14,921 nt of DNA from Rhodospirillaceae bacterium (GTDB lineage: Bacteria > Pseudomonadota > Alphaproteobacteria > UBA828), in assembly GCA_028819955.1 (NCBI GenBank), contig JAPPKP010000272.1:1-14921 (forward strand), written 5' to 3'. The translations under genes and the position numbers were made by a program. The notes below the pieces were generated by a model. The model was given only the letters and a program-made list of their open reading frames with translations. It did no database searches and was not told the origin of the DNA. Numbering within the stretch: the stretch's first letter is position 1; each line of letters begins with the position of its first letter. Positions 6,680-14,921 of this stretch are shown one piece after another.

Positions 6680-7338
6680 GGACGCCGTCGCCCGCTCCGC
6701 CGGTACCCGATCGGGACTGCAATCGATGCCCGAGGCTGGTCGCCTTTCGCGAGGATCACCGGGCAGCCGAGCCCGATTGGCACAACGCGCCGGTCTCCAG
6801 CTTCGGCGGTCTTGACGCGCGGCTGCTGATCGTCGGCCTCGCGCCCGGCCTGCGCGGGGCCAACCGCACAGGCCGGCCCTTCACGGGCGATTTTGCCGGC
6901 GACCTGCTCTACGCGACACTCGCGAAGTTCGGCTTCGCCCGCGGTGCCTACGGCGCCAAGACCAGCGATGGTCTCACGCTTCACGACTGCCGCATCACCA
7001 ATGCCGTCCGCTGTGTGCCGCCGCAGAATCAGCCCAAGGGAACGGAAATCACCGCTTGCCGCTCGTTCCTCACGGCGGAGATCGCGACGATGAGCCGGCT
7101 GCGCGCCATTCTTGCGCTGGGCTTGGTCGCCCACGGTGCGGTGCTGAAGGCGCTCGGTCTCCGCGCCGGCGCCTGCCGCTTCGCCCATGGCGCGGTCCAT
7201 CGCCTGGATGACGGGCGGCAACTCTTCGACAGCTACCACTGCTCGCGCCTCAACACGAACACCGGTCGCCTCACGCCCGCAATGTTTGCCGATGTCTTCG
7301 CCGCGATTCGGAACACGTTGGGAGAGACGCGCGCCTGA
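6676..7338 (+). CDS. Family 5 uracil-DNA glycosylase (UDGb type)
   Basis: This enzyme excises uracil, and in family 5 also some other deaminated bases, from DNA. The 220-residue protein has the Fe-S cluster cysteines of the family 4/5 group, C15-x2-C18, C113 and C128. Motif 1 is GLAPGLRGANRTGRPFTGD at 54-72, in which the usual catalytic Asp/Asn position is not acidic, the hallmark of family 5. Motif 2 is SYHCSRLNTNTGRLT at 186-200, with H188. The start is a GTG overlapping the previous stop as GTGA; GGAGAG about 15 bases upstream is a distant ribosome binding site, so expression probably depends on the LabA-like gene. It ends 14 bp from the convergent smpB. Confidence 0.9.
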   Translation: MRTPSPAPPVPDRDCNRCPRLVAFREDHRAAEPDWHNAPVSSFGGLDARLLIVGLAPGLRGANRTGRPFTGDFAGDLLYATLAKFGFARGAYGAKTSDGLTLHDCRITNAVRCVPPQNQPKGTEITACRSFLTAEIATMSRLRAILALGLVAHGAVLKALGLRAGACRFAHGAVHRLDDGRQLFDSYHCSRLNTNTGRLTPAMFADVFAAIRNTLGETRA

Positions 7339-7352
7339 GCCGGCGAATCCTA

Positions 7353-7826
7353 CTACCCGCGCTCGCGCACCAGCCGTTCCTTCTGGCGCTGCCAGTCCCG
7401 AGCCTTCTCGGCGGCGCGCTTGTCGTACTTGCGTTTGCCCGAGGCCATGGCGAGCGCCACCTTGGCGATACCGCGCTCGTTGAAGTAGAGGGTGAGCGGT
7501 ACCAGGGTCACACCACCGCGGCGCAGAGCGCCGACCAGCTTGCGGATCTCACGCTTGTGCAGCAGCAACTTGCGGGGCCGCAACGGATCGTGATTGAACG
7601 GGCCGGCGCCGTCGTATTGGGCGATGTGGGCGTTGATCAGAAACACCTCGCCGCCCCGCTCGGTGGCGTAGGCATCGTTGATGTTGGCGCGACCGGCCCG
7701 GAGCGACTTGACCTCGGTGCCGGTAAGCCGAATGCCGACCTCGAACGGACGCTGGAGGTGGTAGTCGCGGCGCGCCTTGCGGTTCTGCGCGATTCGCCGG
7801 CCGCCGGGGGCGGTCTTGTCGCTCAC
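7353..7826 (-). CDS. smpB: SsrA-binding protein SmpB
   Basis: SmpB binds tmRNA and carries it to stalled ribosomes for trans-translation. The 157-residue protein has the OB-fold core (RKARRDYHLQRPFEVGIRL, TGTEVKSLRAGRANINDAY near 36-54), the HDPLRPRKLLLHKREI segment, LTLYFNERGIAKV, and the basic C-terminal tail KRKYDKRAAEKARDWQRQKE that enters the empty mRNA channel. The start is a GTG at 7826, 40 bp after the dapA stop on the same strand, so the two are likely cotranscribed. Upstream CAAGG is only a weak ribosome binding site. No tmRNA gene (ssrA) is seen in the window. Confidence 0.95.
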   Translation of the reverse strand: MSDKTAPGGRRIAQNRKARRDYHLQRPFEVGIRLTGTEVKSLRAGRANINDAYATERGGEVFLINAHIAQYDGAGPFNHDPLRPRKLLLHKREIRKLVGALRRGGVTLVPLTLYFNERGIAKVALAMASGKRKYDKRAAEKARDWQRQKERLVRERG

Positions 7827-7866
7827 CTTGAGAGACTGACTGCGGGGCGACGCCCCGGCGTCTTAC

Positions 7867-8742
7867 TCAGTTGAGGAGGCCGACTCGGCGCATCGCCGAC
7901 TCGATCCGCTCGCGATTCGCCTCACTCGGGGAGGTCAGCGGCAGCCTCACCTCCGGCTCGCACTTGCCGAGGAGCGACGCGGCATACTTCACTGGGATCG
8001 GGTTGCTCTCGACGAATAGCGTGTCGTGGAGTGGCATCAGCCGGGTGTGCCGGTCCAGCGCCTCTGCGGCATCGCCCCGCTCCCATGCGGCGAAAAAGCC
8101 CGCGCACTGGCGCGGCGCCACGTTCGCGGTCACCGAGATACAGCCGTCACCGCCTTGGGCGAGAAAGCCCAGAATCGTGCCGTCTTCGCCCGAGAGCTGG
8201 CAGAAATCGTCGCCGATGGCCGTCCTGGTGCGCGTGGGGCGGGCGAGGTCGGCGGTGGCGTCCTTGACGCCCACCACGTTGGGGAGCTCGGCGAGGCGCG
8301 CCATCGTCTCCACCGACATGTCCACCACGCTCCGGCCCGGGATGTTGTAAATGATCTGCGGGATGTCCACAGCATCGTTGACCGCCTTGTAGTGGGCGTA
8401 CATCCCCTCTTGCGTCGGCTTGTTGTAATAGGGCATGACCAGCAGCGCGCCGTCTGCGCCGGCGTCCTTGGCGTGGCGGGTGAGGCTGATCGCCTCTTCG
8501 GTCGAGTTCGAGCCCGTGCCGGCCACGACCGGAACCCGCCCTGCCGCGACTTCGATGCAGATCTCCGTCACCCGGTGGTGTTCCTCGTGGCTGAGAGTCG
8601 GCGATTCACCTGTGGTTCCGCAGGGCACGAGCCCGGCGGCGCCCTCCTCGATTTGCCAGTCCACGAAATCACGGTAGGCGTCCTCATCCACCTCGCCATT
8701 GCGGAACGGCGTGATCAGGGCCGTCAGGTATCCCTGGAACAT
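7867..8742 (-). CDS. dapA: 4-hydroxy-tetrahydrodipicolinate synthase
   Basis: DapA condenses pyruvate with aspartate semialdehyde, the first committed step toward lysine and diaminopimelate for the cell wall. The 291-residue (beta/alpha)8 protein carries the Schiff-base lysine K160 in VVGVKDAT, Y132 in IIYNIPGR with R137, and the CGTTGE segment (T43, T44) that binds the pyruvate end. Length and order are those of the family. GGGGAG lies about six bases before the ATG at 8742. It is divergent from slt with only 51 bp between the start codons, and smpB follows. Confidence 0.96.
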   Translation of the reverse strand: MFQGYLTALITPFRNGEVDEDAYRDFVDWQIEEGAAGLVPCGTTGESPTLSHEEHHRVTEICIEVAAGRVPVVAGTGSNSTEEAISLTRHAKDAGADGALLVMPYYNKPTQEGMYAHYKAVNDAVDIPQIIYNIPGRSVVDMSVETMARLAELPNVVGVKDATADLARPTRTRTAIGDDFCQLSGEDGTILGFLAQGGDGCISVTANVAPRQCAGFFAAWERGDAAEALDRHTRLMPLHDTLFVESNPIPVKYAASLLGKCEPEVRLPLTSPSEANRERIESAMRRVGLLN

Positions 8743-8793
8743 GACACGCTCCCCGGTCGTGCATTGCCGCTGAGGCGAGAATAGGTTGGCAGC

Positions 8794-11025
8794 ATGTTGG
8801 GAACAAGGCCGAGTCTAAAGTCCGCCATCTCGAATCGCACGTCGCGGGCCGTGCGGCGGTTGCTACTTGTCGTGGCAGTGGCGGCACCGCCGCTCTTCTT
8901 TGGCGTGCCCGCGCGCGCGGAGACGAGCCCCCCGTTGCCGCCTGCCGTGGCGCGGGCGGACATCGCGCTCTACGCGGACGCCTTCAGGTCTGCGGCGCGC
9001 GACAACTGGAGCCGGGCCCATGGCCTCGCTCGCAGGTCGAGCGATCCGCTTGGCGCCACGATCCTGCGCTGGTGGGACTACAGCAGCCCGGGAACGCGCG
9101 CCTCCTTCGCCGAAATCGCCCGGTTCATCCACGAGCATCCGGACTGGCCGGACCAGCGACTGCTGCAAGTCAACGCCGAATCGGCGATGGCGAGAGGCGT
9201 GTCGGATACGGAAGTCCTGGCCTGGTACCGCTGGCGCGACCCGGTCAGCCGCGAGGGCCGTCTGCGCTTGGCCGACGCCCTGTTTGGCGCTGGCCAAGAC
9301 AATCGCGCGGCTGCGCTGGTCCGCGAGGCGTGGGTCGAAGGATCGTTCAGCGCGCGGGAGCTGCGCGAGACCCACCGCCTCTACCGTGCGCACCTACTGC
9401 CCGAGGACCACGTCGCACGCCTGGATCGCCTGGTGTGGGCCAACCACGCCACCGCAGCGCGGCGCATGTACCGCTATGTCGACGAGGGGCATCAGTTGCT
9501 GGCCGAGGCGCGGCTGACACTGCGCGCATTCGCCGGCGGCGTGGATCGCGCGATCGCGCGGGTGCCGCGCTCGCTCCGCGACGACCCGGGACTGGTCTAT
9601 GAGCGGCTGCGCTGGCGACGAAAGAAGGACCGCGACGAGGATGCCCGTGCCCTCTTGGAGACGCCGCCTCAAGACCTCGGTCCCCGACCCAAGCTCTGGT
9701 GGCAGGAGCGCGCCATCCTGGCGCGTCGTGCCCTTGAAGACGGTCTGGTCGACGAGGCCTATGGGCTCGCCGCCGAACACGGCCAGACCGCAGCCTCGAC
9801 CTATTCCGAAGCCGAGTGGCTCGCCGGGTGGATCGCTCTTCGCTTCCTCGACGACGCGCGCGCCGCGCTTGCCCACTTTACGCGCATGCACGGTGCGGTG
9901 ACGACGCCGATCAGCCGAGCGCGCGCGGCGTATTGGGCGGGCCTGGCCGCTGCGACGCTGGGCGATCCGGAGGGCGCTGGTCTCTGGTACGGCAGGGCTG
10001 CGGCCTACCCGGCCACCTTCTACGGCCAGATCGCCATCACGCGGATCGCCGCACCCGACGCGCCGCTGATCGGCGCTGTGTCCAGCGCCGCGGCCGGCGC
10101 GACCGGCGTCCCGACGCTGGACGGCCATGCGCTCTTCGCGGCCGTGCGCTTTCTGATCTTTCTCGGGCGCGATTATCTCGCAGAGTCCTTCTACGGGCGC
10201 CTGAGTGCGCTCGCGCGCAACGAGGCGGATTACGCCTTGATATCGGCGTTTGCACTCAGCGTCGGGCAGCCGCAGGAGTCGATCCGTGCCGCCATGCATG
10301 CCGTGAGGGACGGTTATGTCTCTGTCGATCGGCTGTACCCGTTGGTCGACGTGCCTTTCGCGAGCGATGATGCCGCCCTCGAACACGCCCTCGTGCTCTC
10401 GGTGATCCGTCAGGAGAGCCGCTTCGACAAGAACGCCAGGAGCCGTGCCGGCGCGCTGGGTCTCATGCAGCTTATGCCCCTGACCGCGCGGAGCGTCGCC
10501 CGCAGGATGGGCCTCAGCGAGTCCAGCAAGCGCCTGACCTCCAATCGCGCGCACAACGTCGCGCTCGGCAGCCGCTATCTGAGCAACATGATAGAGCGCT
10601 TCGGCGGTTCGTACCTGCTGGCCGCTGCCGCCTATAATGCCGGGCCGCGCAACGTGACCCGCTGGATCGCGGCGAACGGCGATCCCCGGCACAACCCGGA
10701 CGTGGACATCATCGACTGGATCGAAATGATCCCGATCCCAGAGACACGCAACTACGTTCAGCGGGTCCTCGAAGGAACCCAGGTCTACCGCTGGCAGCTC
10801 GGGTGGCGGCCGACCGCCTCGAGCCTTGAGCGCGATTTCGCCCGCGGCATGTCCGAGCGCACCGTGGCCGCCCATTGCGCAAGAATCGGCAACGGCGAAC
10901 GTCAGGCCCACGTCGATTTTCGCGCACTCTGCCGGATTTCGCGGGGGGAGGTCATCGTGCCCGCCGACCGGCCGGATCGTCGGAACGGGCGCTACGCGGT
11001 CCGTCGTCGCCGGAGGCACGCGTGA
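8794..11025 (+). CDS. slt: Soluble lytic murein transglycosylase (Slt70-like)
   Basis: The enzyme cleaves peptidoglycan between MurNAc and GlcNAc, forming 1,6-anhydro ends, in the periplasm. The 743-residue protein starts with a signal region ([22 protein letters not shown], about 21-42), followed by a long alpha-helical superhelix (about 50-480) like the U/L doughnut of Slt70, and a C-terminal SLT domain from about 525 to 660. The catalytic glutamate is E541 in [15 protein letters not shown], followed by [10 protein letters not shown] and [14 protein letters not shown]. About 80 residues after the domain are basic near the end and show no known motif. The ribosome binding site is weak (AGG at 8783-8785). 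The stop overlaps the GTG of the next gene (GTGA). Confidence 0.93.
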   Translation: MLGTRPSLKSAISNRTSRAVRRLLLVVAVAAPPLFFGVPARAETSPPLPPAVARADIALYADAFRSAARDNWSRAHGLARRSSDPLGATILRWWDYSSPGTRASFAEIARFIHEHPDWPDQRLLQVNAESAMARGVSDTEVLAWYRWRDPVSREGRLRLADALFGAGQDNRAAALVREAWVEGSFSARELRETHRLYRAHLLPEDHVARLDRLVWANHATAARRMYRYVDEGHQLLAEARLTLRAFAGGVDRAIARVPRSLRDDPGLVYERLRWRRKKDRDEDARALLETPPQDLGPRPKLWWQERAILARRALEDGLVDEAYGLAAEHGQTAASTYSEAEWLAGWIALRFLDDARAALAHFTRMHGAVTTPISRARAAYWAGLAAATLGDPEGAGLWYGRAAAYPATFYGQIAITRIAAPDAPLIGAVSSAAAGATGVPTLDGHALFAAVRFLIFLGRDYLAESFYGRLSALARNEADYALISAFALSVGQPQESIRAAMHAVRDGYVSVDRLYPLVDVPFASDDAALEHALVLSVIRQESRFDKNARSRAGALGLMQLMPLTARSVARRMGLSESSKRLTSNRAHNVALGSRYLSNMIERFGGSYLLAAAAYNAGPRNVTRWIAANGDPRHNPDVDIIDWIEMIPIPETRNYVQRVLEGTQVYRWQLGWRPTASSLERDFARGMSERTVAAHCARIGNGERQAHVDFRALCRISRGEVIVPADRPDRRNGRYAVRRRRRHA

Positions 11026-12062
11026 GCAGCGCGCAAGGCGCTGCCTCGGATGCCCACGCGCCGGGGCCGCTGCCTCAGCCCAGCGACGTGCTCGCGGCGG
11101 CGGATCGTCTCGCGGGGCACGCGGTCGAGACTCCGCTGCTTCGGGCCGACGCCCTTGATGAGCGGATCGGCGGGCGCCTGCTGCTCAAGGCGGAGCCGCT
11201 TCAACGCACCGGCTCGTTCAAGTTCCGGGGGGCCTGCAACCGGTTGCTGCAGCTCGATGCGGGCGCCAAGACCGGCGGCGTGGTCACCTATTCTTCCGGC
11301 AATCATGCCCAGGCCGTCGCGGCGGCGGCAAAGCTCGTCGGCGTGCCCGCGGTCATCGTGATGCCGCGGGACGCGCCAGAGGTGAAGATCGCCGGCACCC
11401 GTCGCCACGGCGCCGAGGTCGTGCTCTACGACCGCGCTTCCGAAGCGCGGGAAGCGCTCGGCAAGAGGATTGCCGAGGAGCGGGGGGCGACGCTGGTCAA
11501 GCCCTATGACGACTTCGATGTCATCGCCGGCCAGGGGACGGTGGGGCACGAGATCGTCCGCCAGTGCGGCGCCATCGGCTGCCGGCCCGATACCGTGGTC
11601 GTGCCCGCCGGCGGCGGCGGACTCATGGCCGGAACCTCGCTCGCCATCGCCGACGCCTGGCCAGAGGCCCGCCTTCACACCGCCGAGCCGCAAGGCTACG
11701 ATGACCACGCCATGTCGTTCGAGAAGGGTCGCCGCGTCGGCGTGTCCGGCGCCCAGGGCCAGAGTTTTTGCGACGCACTCCTCGCCCCCAAGCCCGGCGC
11801 GCTCACCTTCCCGATCAATGTGGAGCGGGTACACAGCGGCGTCGCGGTGAGCGACGCGGAGGTCGGCGCCGCCATGCGGGCGGCCTTCCTGCATCTCAAG
11901 CTCGTGGTCGAGCCGGGCGGCGCGGCGGCGCTCGCGGCGGTGCTCGCAGGCAAGACCGCTACAGTTGGGCGCACCGTGGTCGCCGTGCTCTCCGGCGGCA
12001 ATGTGGATCCCGCCACGTTCCGCGCGGTCCTGAAACAGGGCGATGATCCCGTTGTCGGCTAG
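11022..12062 (+). CDS. Threonine/serine dehydratase-like PLP enzyme (fold type II)
   Basis: Members deaminate threonine or serine to 2-oxobutyrate or pyruvate; close relatives are serine racemases, so the substrate is not certain. The 346-residue protein has the PLP lysine K67 in TGSFKFRGA, SSGNHAQAVA at 91-100 for the substrate carboxylate, the glycine loop PAGGGG (195-200) for the PLP phosphate, and SGGNVD near the end. There is no C-terminal ACT domain, so it resembles catabolic TdcB-type rather than biosynthetic long IlvA. The frame is open further upstream, but GGAGG at 11012-11016, five bases before the GTG at 11022, fixes the start; the upstream part lies within slt. The 3' end overlaps mlaA by 20 bp. 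Confidence 0.88.
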   Translation: MSSAQGAASDAHAPGPLPQPSDVLAAADRLAGHAVETPLLRADALDERIGGRLLLKAEPLQRTGSFKFRGACNRLLQLDAGAKTGGVVTYSSGNHAQAVAAAAKLVGVPAVIVMPRDAPEVKIAGTRRHGAEVVLYDRASEAREALGKRIAEERGATLVKPYDDFDVIAGQGTVGHEIVRQCGAIGCRPDTVVVPAGGGGLMAGTSLAIADAWPEARLHTAEPQGYDDHAMSFEKGRRVGVSGAQGQSFCDALLAPKPGALTFPINVERVHSGVAVSDAEVGAAMRAAFLHLKLVVEPGGAAALAAVLAGKTATVGRTVVAVLSGGNVDPATFRAVLKQGDDPVVG

Positions 12063-12906
12063 CCGGATGGCCTCACGGGGTCGCTCGGGCCGGCTCGCCG
12101 TCGCTCTGGTCGCGCTGCTCCTGGCCATCCCCGCTGTGCAGGGCTGCGCGGTCCTGGAACGGTTCACGGAGGCGGAGCCCGCCTCCCTCGACAGCGCGCC
12201 GCCGGTTGAGAGCCGCGGCGCCGACTGGCCGGTGCTCCCGCGCGAGGACGGCGAGGACGGCTACGACGATCCCTTCGAGGGGGTCAACCGCGTCTTCTTC
12301 TACGTCAACGGCGCGTTCGACTTTCTCGTCTTCGAGCCGCTGGCACGCTTCTACCGGGGCTTCATGCCGACGGATGCGCGCCACGCGGTCAGCCGTGCCT
12401 TCACCAATCTGGCCGAGCCCGTGGTCGCCGCCAACCACCTGCTACAGCTCAACGGCGAACGCGCCGCCACGAGCCTCGGCCGCTTCACGGTCAACAGCAC
12501 CGCAGGCGTGGCGGGCCTCTTCGACGTCGCGACCGAGCTCGGCCTGCAGGCCGACGACACCGATTTCGGACAGACGCTCCACAGCTACGGCGCCGGCTCC
12601 GGACCCTATCTGGTGTTGCCCATCTTCGGCCCGACGACGGTGCGCGATGCCGTGGGCTTCGGCGTCGACGGCCTGATGGACCCGCGCGGCTACGTGATCG
12701 CCCCGATGACCCGCCTCTATGTTTCCCTCGGCGAGGGGGTCGTGCGACGCGAGGAGGTGATCGACCCGGTCGATTTCCTGGTCGAATACGCCCTCGATCA
12801 CTACGACGCGGTGCGCGCCTGGAACTATCAGGAGCGCCAGCGCGAGCTCACCGGCGGCTGCACCGAGCCCATCTACGTGACCTGCCCCGGCTATTCGCCG
12901 GAGTAG
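12043..12906 (+). CDS. mlaA: MlaA (VacJ) family outer-membrane lipoprotein
   Basis: MlaA sits in the outer membrane and passes mislocalised phospholipids from the outer leaflet to the Mla transport chain. The 287-residue protein has a lipoprotein signal with lipobox VQGC, C35 being the lipidated residue. The conserved core DPFEGVNRVFFYVNGAFD, TNLAEPVVAANHLLQ, NSTAGVAGLFDVA and the segment through YLVLPIFGPTTVRD (about 70-215) are typical. The ATG at 12043 overlaps the dehydratase gene by 20 bp; a second in-frame ATG at 12067 would still leave a full signal peptide. The MlaBCDEF genes are not in the window, and it is the last gene of the slt operon. Confidence 0.93.
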   Translation: MIPLSASRMASRGRSGRLAVALVALLLAIPAVQGCAVLERFTEAEPASLDSAPPVESRGADWPVLPREDGEDGYDDPFEGVNRVFFYVNGAFDFLVFEPLARFYRGFMPTDARHAVSRAFTNLAEPVVAANHLLQLNGERAATSLGRFTVNSTAGVAGLFDVATELGLQADDTDFGQTLHSYGAGSGPYLVLPIFGPTTVRDAVGFGVDGLMDPRGYVIAPMTRLYVSLGEGVVRREEVIDPVDFLVEYALDHYDAVRAWNYQERQRELTGGCTEPIYVTCPGYSPE

Positions 12907-12942
12907 GTTCGCCCCATGTATCGGAGCGCGACCGTCTCTGAC

Positions 12943-13016
12943 GGGCGCGCGACAGGCCGCGACCGCGGCCCGCCGCGGATGCGGCGCGCCCGCGCAGGCG
13001 CCGGCCATAGGCCGGC
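12943..13016. other. GC-rich hairpin cluster between convergent genes
   Basis: The 129-bp spacer after mlaA holds three perfect inverted repeats. GGGCGCGC (12943-12950) pairs with GCGCGCCC (12984-12991). Inside that loop, GGCCGC (12955-12960) pairs with GCGGCC (12965-12970). Next to it, GCCGGCC (13000-13006) pairs with GGCCGGC (13010-13016) around ATA. No T run follows on either strand. It may block transcription from both sides or act with Rho; the function is inferred. Confidence 0.4.
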
Positions 13017-13035
13017 TGCCGTGAGCGTTAAATAG

Positions 13036-13704
13036 CTAAAGCGGCCCGTCGCCCCCTGGATAGCAGAACGAGACGCGCGGCCCGTAGAAGCCGAAGGTGA
13101 CCTCCATCGGCGTCGCCGGGCGCAGCGCGTAGCACGAGTGATCGGGTGCGGGGAACTCCAGGGAGAGCAGCTCGAAGTCGTCCGAAATCTCGCCCACGTA
13201 GGCGTAGTTGCCGCTCATCAGCCGGCCGTCGACGGCGGTGATGTAGCGCAGATGGCCGCGCGCCGTCTCGGCGAGCCCCGAGCCCACGCGCGCAACGCTG
13301 CGGATGATCGCCCGATCCCCTTCGTCGTAAGTGGTGGCGGTCACCCGATCGCCGTCGAGATCGAGCGTCGTGCGGCCCGGCACCGCCGGTACGCCCCGCT
13401 TCGCCGCGTAGTCCCGCATCACGGGGTTCGAGTTGAGGTAATGGGTCCACCAGCGGCCGGGCGTGCCGTCCTCGAGGTCGAGGCCGGCCAGATCGAGCCC
13501 GGCGTAGGTGAGCGAATAGGCGCCGAAGTGCGAGGTCTGATCGTCGCGATCCACGACGTACTGGTTGATGAAGATCGCCTGGTTCTCGGCCGGCGTGAGT
13601 CCTTCCGGCAGCAGCGCCGCCGCCGCCGCCGGATCTTCGGGCACCCAGCAGAAGTAGAGCATGCGGCTGTTGACGATCAGCTGCGGTGCGAGCGGTAGTG
13701 CCAC
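13036..13704 (-). CDS. Acetoacetate decarboxylase-like protein
   Basis: This 222-residue cytoplasmic protein lacks a signal peptide. Its pattern (LLPEGLTPAENQAIFINQYVV, HFGAYSLTYAGLDLAG, then WTHYLNSNPVMRDYAAKRGVP) resembles the acetoacetate decarboxylase-like fold. K102 in RDYAAKRGVP falls near where that family has its Schiff-base lysine and is the only lysine in the protein. The family also contains aldolase- and dehydratase-like enzymes, so the reaction is not known. The start is a GTG at 13704 with GGAGG at 13713-13717, eight bases away. It follows the aminotransferase after 69 bp on the same strand and is probably cotranscribed with it, suggesting a shared catabolic route. The family call rests on resemblance from memory. 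Confidence 0.55.
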   Translation of the reverse strand: MALPLAPQLIVNSRMLYFCWVPEDPAAAAALLPEGLTPAENQAIFINQYVVDRDDQTSHFGAYSLTYAGLDLAGLDLEDGTPGRWWTHYLNSNPVMRDYAAKRGVPAVPGRTTLDLDGDRVTATTYDEGDRAIIRSVARVGSGLAETARGHLRYITAVDGRLMSGNYAYVGEISDDFELLSLEFPAPDHSCYALRPATPMEVTFGFYGPRVSFCYPGGDGPL

Positions 13705-13773
13705 GTCCCGATCCTCCCGGTCTTCAGGCCGCAGCCGCGGCCATCGTCTTGCTGCCCAGCGCCAGCCTGCGCC

Positions 13774-14921
13774 TCAGCCGTTCCACAGGTTCTCGCGGAC
13801 CAGGTCGTTCTGGGTCGCGATGATGCTCTCCCGCAGGGTCTCCACGAGCGTGTCGATCTGATCGCGCGTGAGCGTCAGCGGCGGCGAGAGCACGTTCATG
13901 TGGCCGAGCGGGCGCACCAGCAGGCCGCGCTTCCGGCAATGGTGCGTGATGCGCGAGCCGATCTTGGCGCCCGGCTCGAAGATCTCCTTGGTCTCCTTGT
14001 CCTTCACAGCCTCGACGCACATCATGAACTTGTTGCCGCGCACGTCGCCGATCAGCGGCAGCGTCAGCAGCTCGTTCAGCCGCTCCTCGAAGTAGGGGCC
14101 GACCTCGCGCACATGGCCGCACAAGTCCTCGCGCTCCATGATCTCGATGTTCTTGAGGCCGGCGGCGCAGGAGACCGGATGCCCGGCGTAGGTGAAGCCG
14201 TGGGTGAAGAGCGCGCCTTCCTCCTGCGGCACCGAGATCACCTCGTACATCGCATCCGAGAGCAGCGTCGCCGAATGCGGGATGTAGCCCGAGGTGAGCC
14301 CCTTGGCCGAGGTGATCACGTCAGGCGTGAGGTCGAACACCGGTTCAGAGGCGAAGAAGTGCCCGAGCCGCCCGAAGCCGGTCACCACCTCGTCGGAGAT
14401 GTAGAGCACCTCGTACTTCTCGCAGACGGCCTTGGTACGGGCGTGGTAGCCGGGCGGGGGCACGATCACCCCGCCGCCGCCCATGATCGGCTCGGCGATG
14501 AAGCAGGCGACGTTCTCGGGCCCGAGCTCCAGGATCTTGTTCTCGAGGTCGGCCACCTTCTCGTCGCAGAACTCTTCGACGCTCATGCCTGCCGGCCGCC
14601 GATAGGTGTGCGGCGGCGGGATGTGGTGCACGAGGTCGGGCGCGAGGTCGAAGCCGACGTGGTTGGACTTCACGCCGGTCATGGTCATCGCGAGGTAGGT
14701 CGAGCCGTGATAGGCGTCGACGCGGGAGATGATCTTCTTCTTGTTCGGCTTGCCCAGGCGGTTGAAATAGAAGTGAATCACCCGGACGGCGGTATCGTTC
14801 GCCATCGACCCGCCGGTGCCGTAGAAGACGTGGTTGATGGAGGCCGGTGCGAGCTCGGCGAGCTTCGCCGCAAGCTCCGCCGCCGGCGGCGTGGTCAGGT
14901 GGGTGAAGGTCGAGTAGTAGG
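13774..14921 (-). CDS. Class III PLP-dependent aminotransferase, 5' partial
   Basis: The frame is open to the window edge, and 381 residues are visible; about 60-80 N-terminal residues lie outside, judging by the usual ~450. An internal ATG at 14805 is not the start, because the residues before it (SINHVFYGTGGS) are the conserved PLP-phosphate region of the family. Further signatures are the AYHGSTYLAMTMTG segment, AEPIMGGGGVIVPP, the PLP-ring aspartate in ISDEVVTGFGRLG (codon 14392-14394) and the Schiff-base lysine in TSAKGLTSGYIP (codon 14302-14304). It resembles omega-amino acid (beta-alanine, putrescine or taurine type):pyruvate transaminases, but the amino donor cannot be told. It precedes the acetoacetate decarboxylase-like gene on the same strand. 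Confidence 0.92.
   Translation of the reverse strand, partial: YYSTFTHLTTPPAAELAAKLAELAPASINHVFYGTGGSMANDTAVRVIHFYFNRLGKPNKKKIISRVDAYHGSTYLAMTMTGVKSNHVGFDLAPDLVHHIPPPHTYRRPAGMSVEEFCDEKVADLENKILELGPENVACFIAEPIMGGGGVIVPPPGYHARTKAVCEKYEVLYISDEVVTGFGRLGHFFASEPVFDLTPDVITSAKGLTSGYIPHSATLLSDAMYEVISVPQEEGALFTHGFTYAGHPVSCAAGLKNIEIMEREDLCGHVREVGPYFEERLNELLTLPLIGDVRGNKFMMCVEAVKDKETKEIFEPGAKIGSRITHHCRKRGLLVRPLGHMNVLSPPLTLTRDQIDTLVETLRESIIATQNDLVRENLWNG

Noticed and set aside
9394..11019. A 541-codon open frame on the minus strand
   Set aside because: It lies entirely antisense to slt, whose catalytic motifs are clear. Long antisense frames are common at this GC content, and its composition (H, R, G rich) shows no domain.
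10875..11021. Upstream extension of the dehydratase start into slt
   Set aside because: The extra 49 residues overlap slt coding sequence and look unstructured, while GGAGG five bases before the GTG at 11022 explains the start.
10992..12167. A 391-codon open frame on the minus strand
   Set aside because: It is antisense to the PLP dehydratase gene and shows no recognisable motif.
1..14921. Search by eye for tRNA, rRNA, tmRNA, CRISPR arrays, insertion sequences and riboswitches
   Set aside because: No tandem spaced repeats, no transposase motifs, no tRNA-like cloverleaf with CCA end, and no known riboswitch core were seen in the short intergenic spaces.

Overview
This window is high-GC DNA from a bacterial chromosome. 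The protein families, the frequent GTG starts and the gene order (end of the atp operon, rppH with ctpA, dapA with smpB, a divergent slt) point to an alphaproteobacterium, probably of Rhodospirillales/Hyphomicrobiales type. That placement is an inference from protein resemblance and synteny as I remember them; no search was run.

Left edge (1-2465): the end of atpC (ATP synthase epsilon) is followed by what looks like a small accessory cassette. It contains an NsrR-like Rrf2 regulator, a Tat-exported copper nitrite reductase (nirK) on the opposite strand, and, divergent from nirK, a ferritin-like di-iron protein (2466-3323). nirK is split by a single extra base inside the copper-binding loop, although every copper ligand and both catalytic residues are still encoded across the two frames. 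A perfect terminator hairpin follows nirK. The nirK promoter carries a palindrome resembling the NsrR operator that overlaps a plausible -10 element. I read regulator, nirK and di-iron gene as a nitric-oxide/nitrite-responsive unit placed between atpC and rppH. This is the most interesting part of the window.

Middle (3241-8742): mostly housekeeping genes. They are rppH and ctpA (minus strand, one operon; rppH overlaps the end of the ferritin-like gene tail to tail by 83 bp), folK (minus), a LabA/NYN-domain protein translationally coupled to a family 5 uracil-DNA glycosylase (plus), and the dapA-smpB operon (minus).

Right (8794-12906): slt (lytic murein transglycosylase), a fold-type II PLP threonine/serine dehydratase, and mlaA (outer-membrane lipid-asymmetry lipoprotein) form a plus-strand operon with overlapping genes. 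A GC-rich, hairpin-forming spacer separates it from a convergent minus-strand pair at the right edge: a class III aminotransferase (5' end outside the window) followed by a small acetoacetate-decarboxylase-like protein.

No tRNA, rRNA, CRISPR array, insertion sequence or phage gene was recognised. No gene-free stretch exceeds 300 bases; the longest are the nirK/ferritin-like promoter region (2221-2465) and the folK-ctpA spacer (about 5082-5342).
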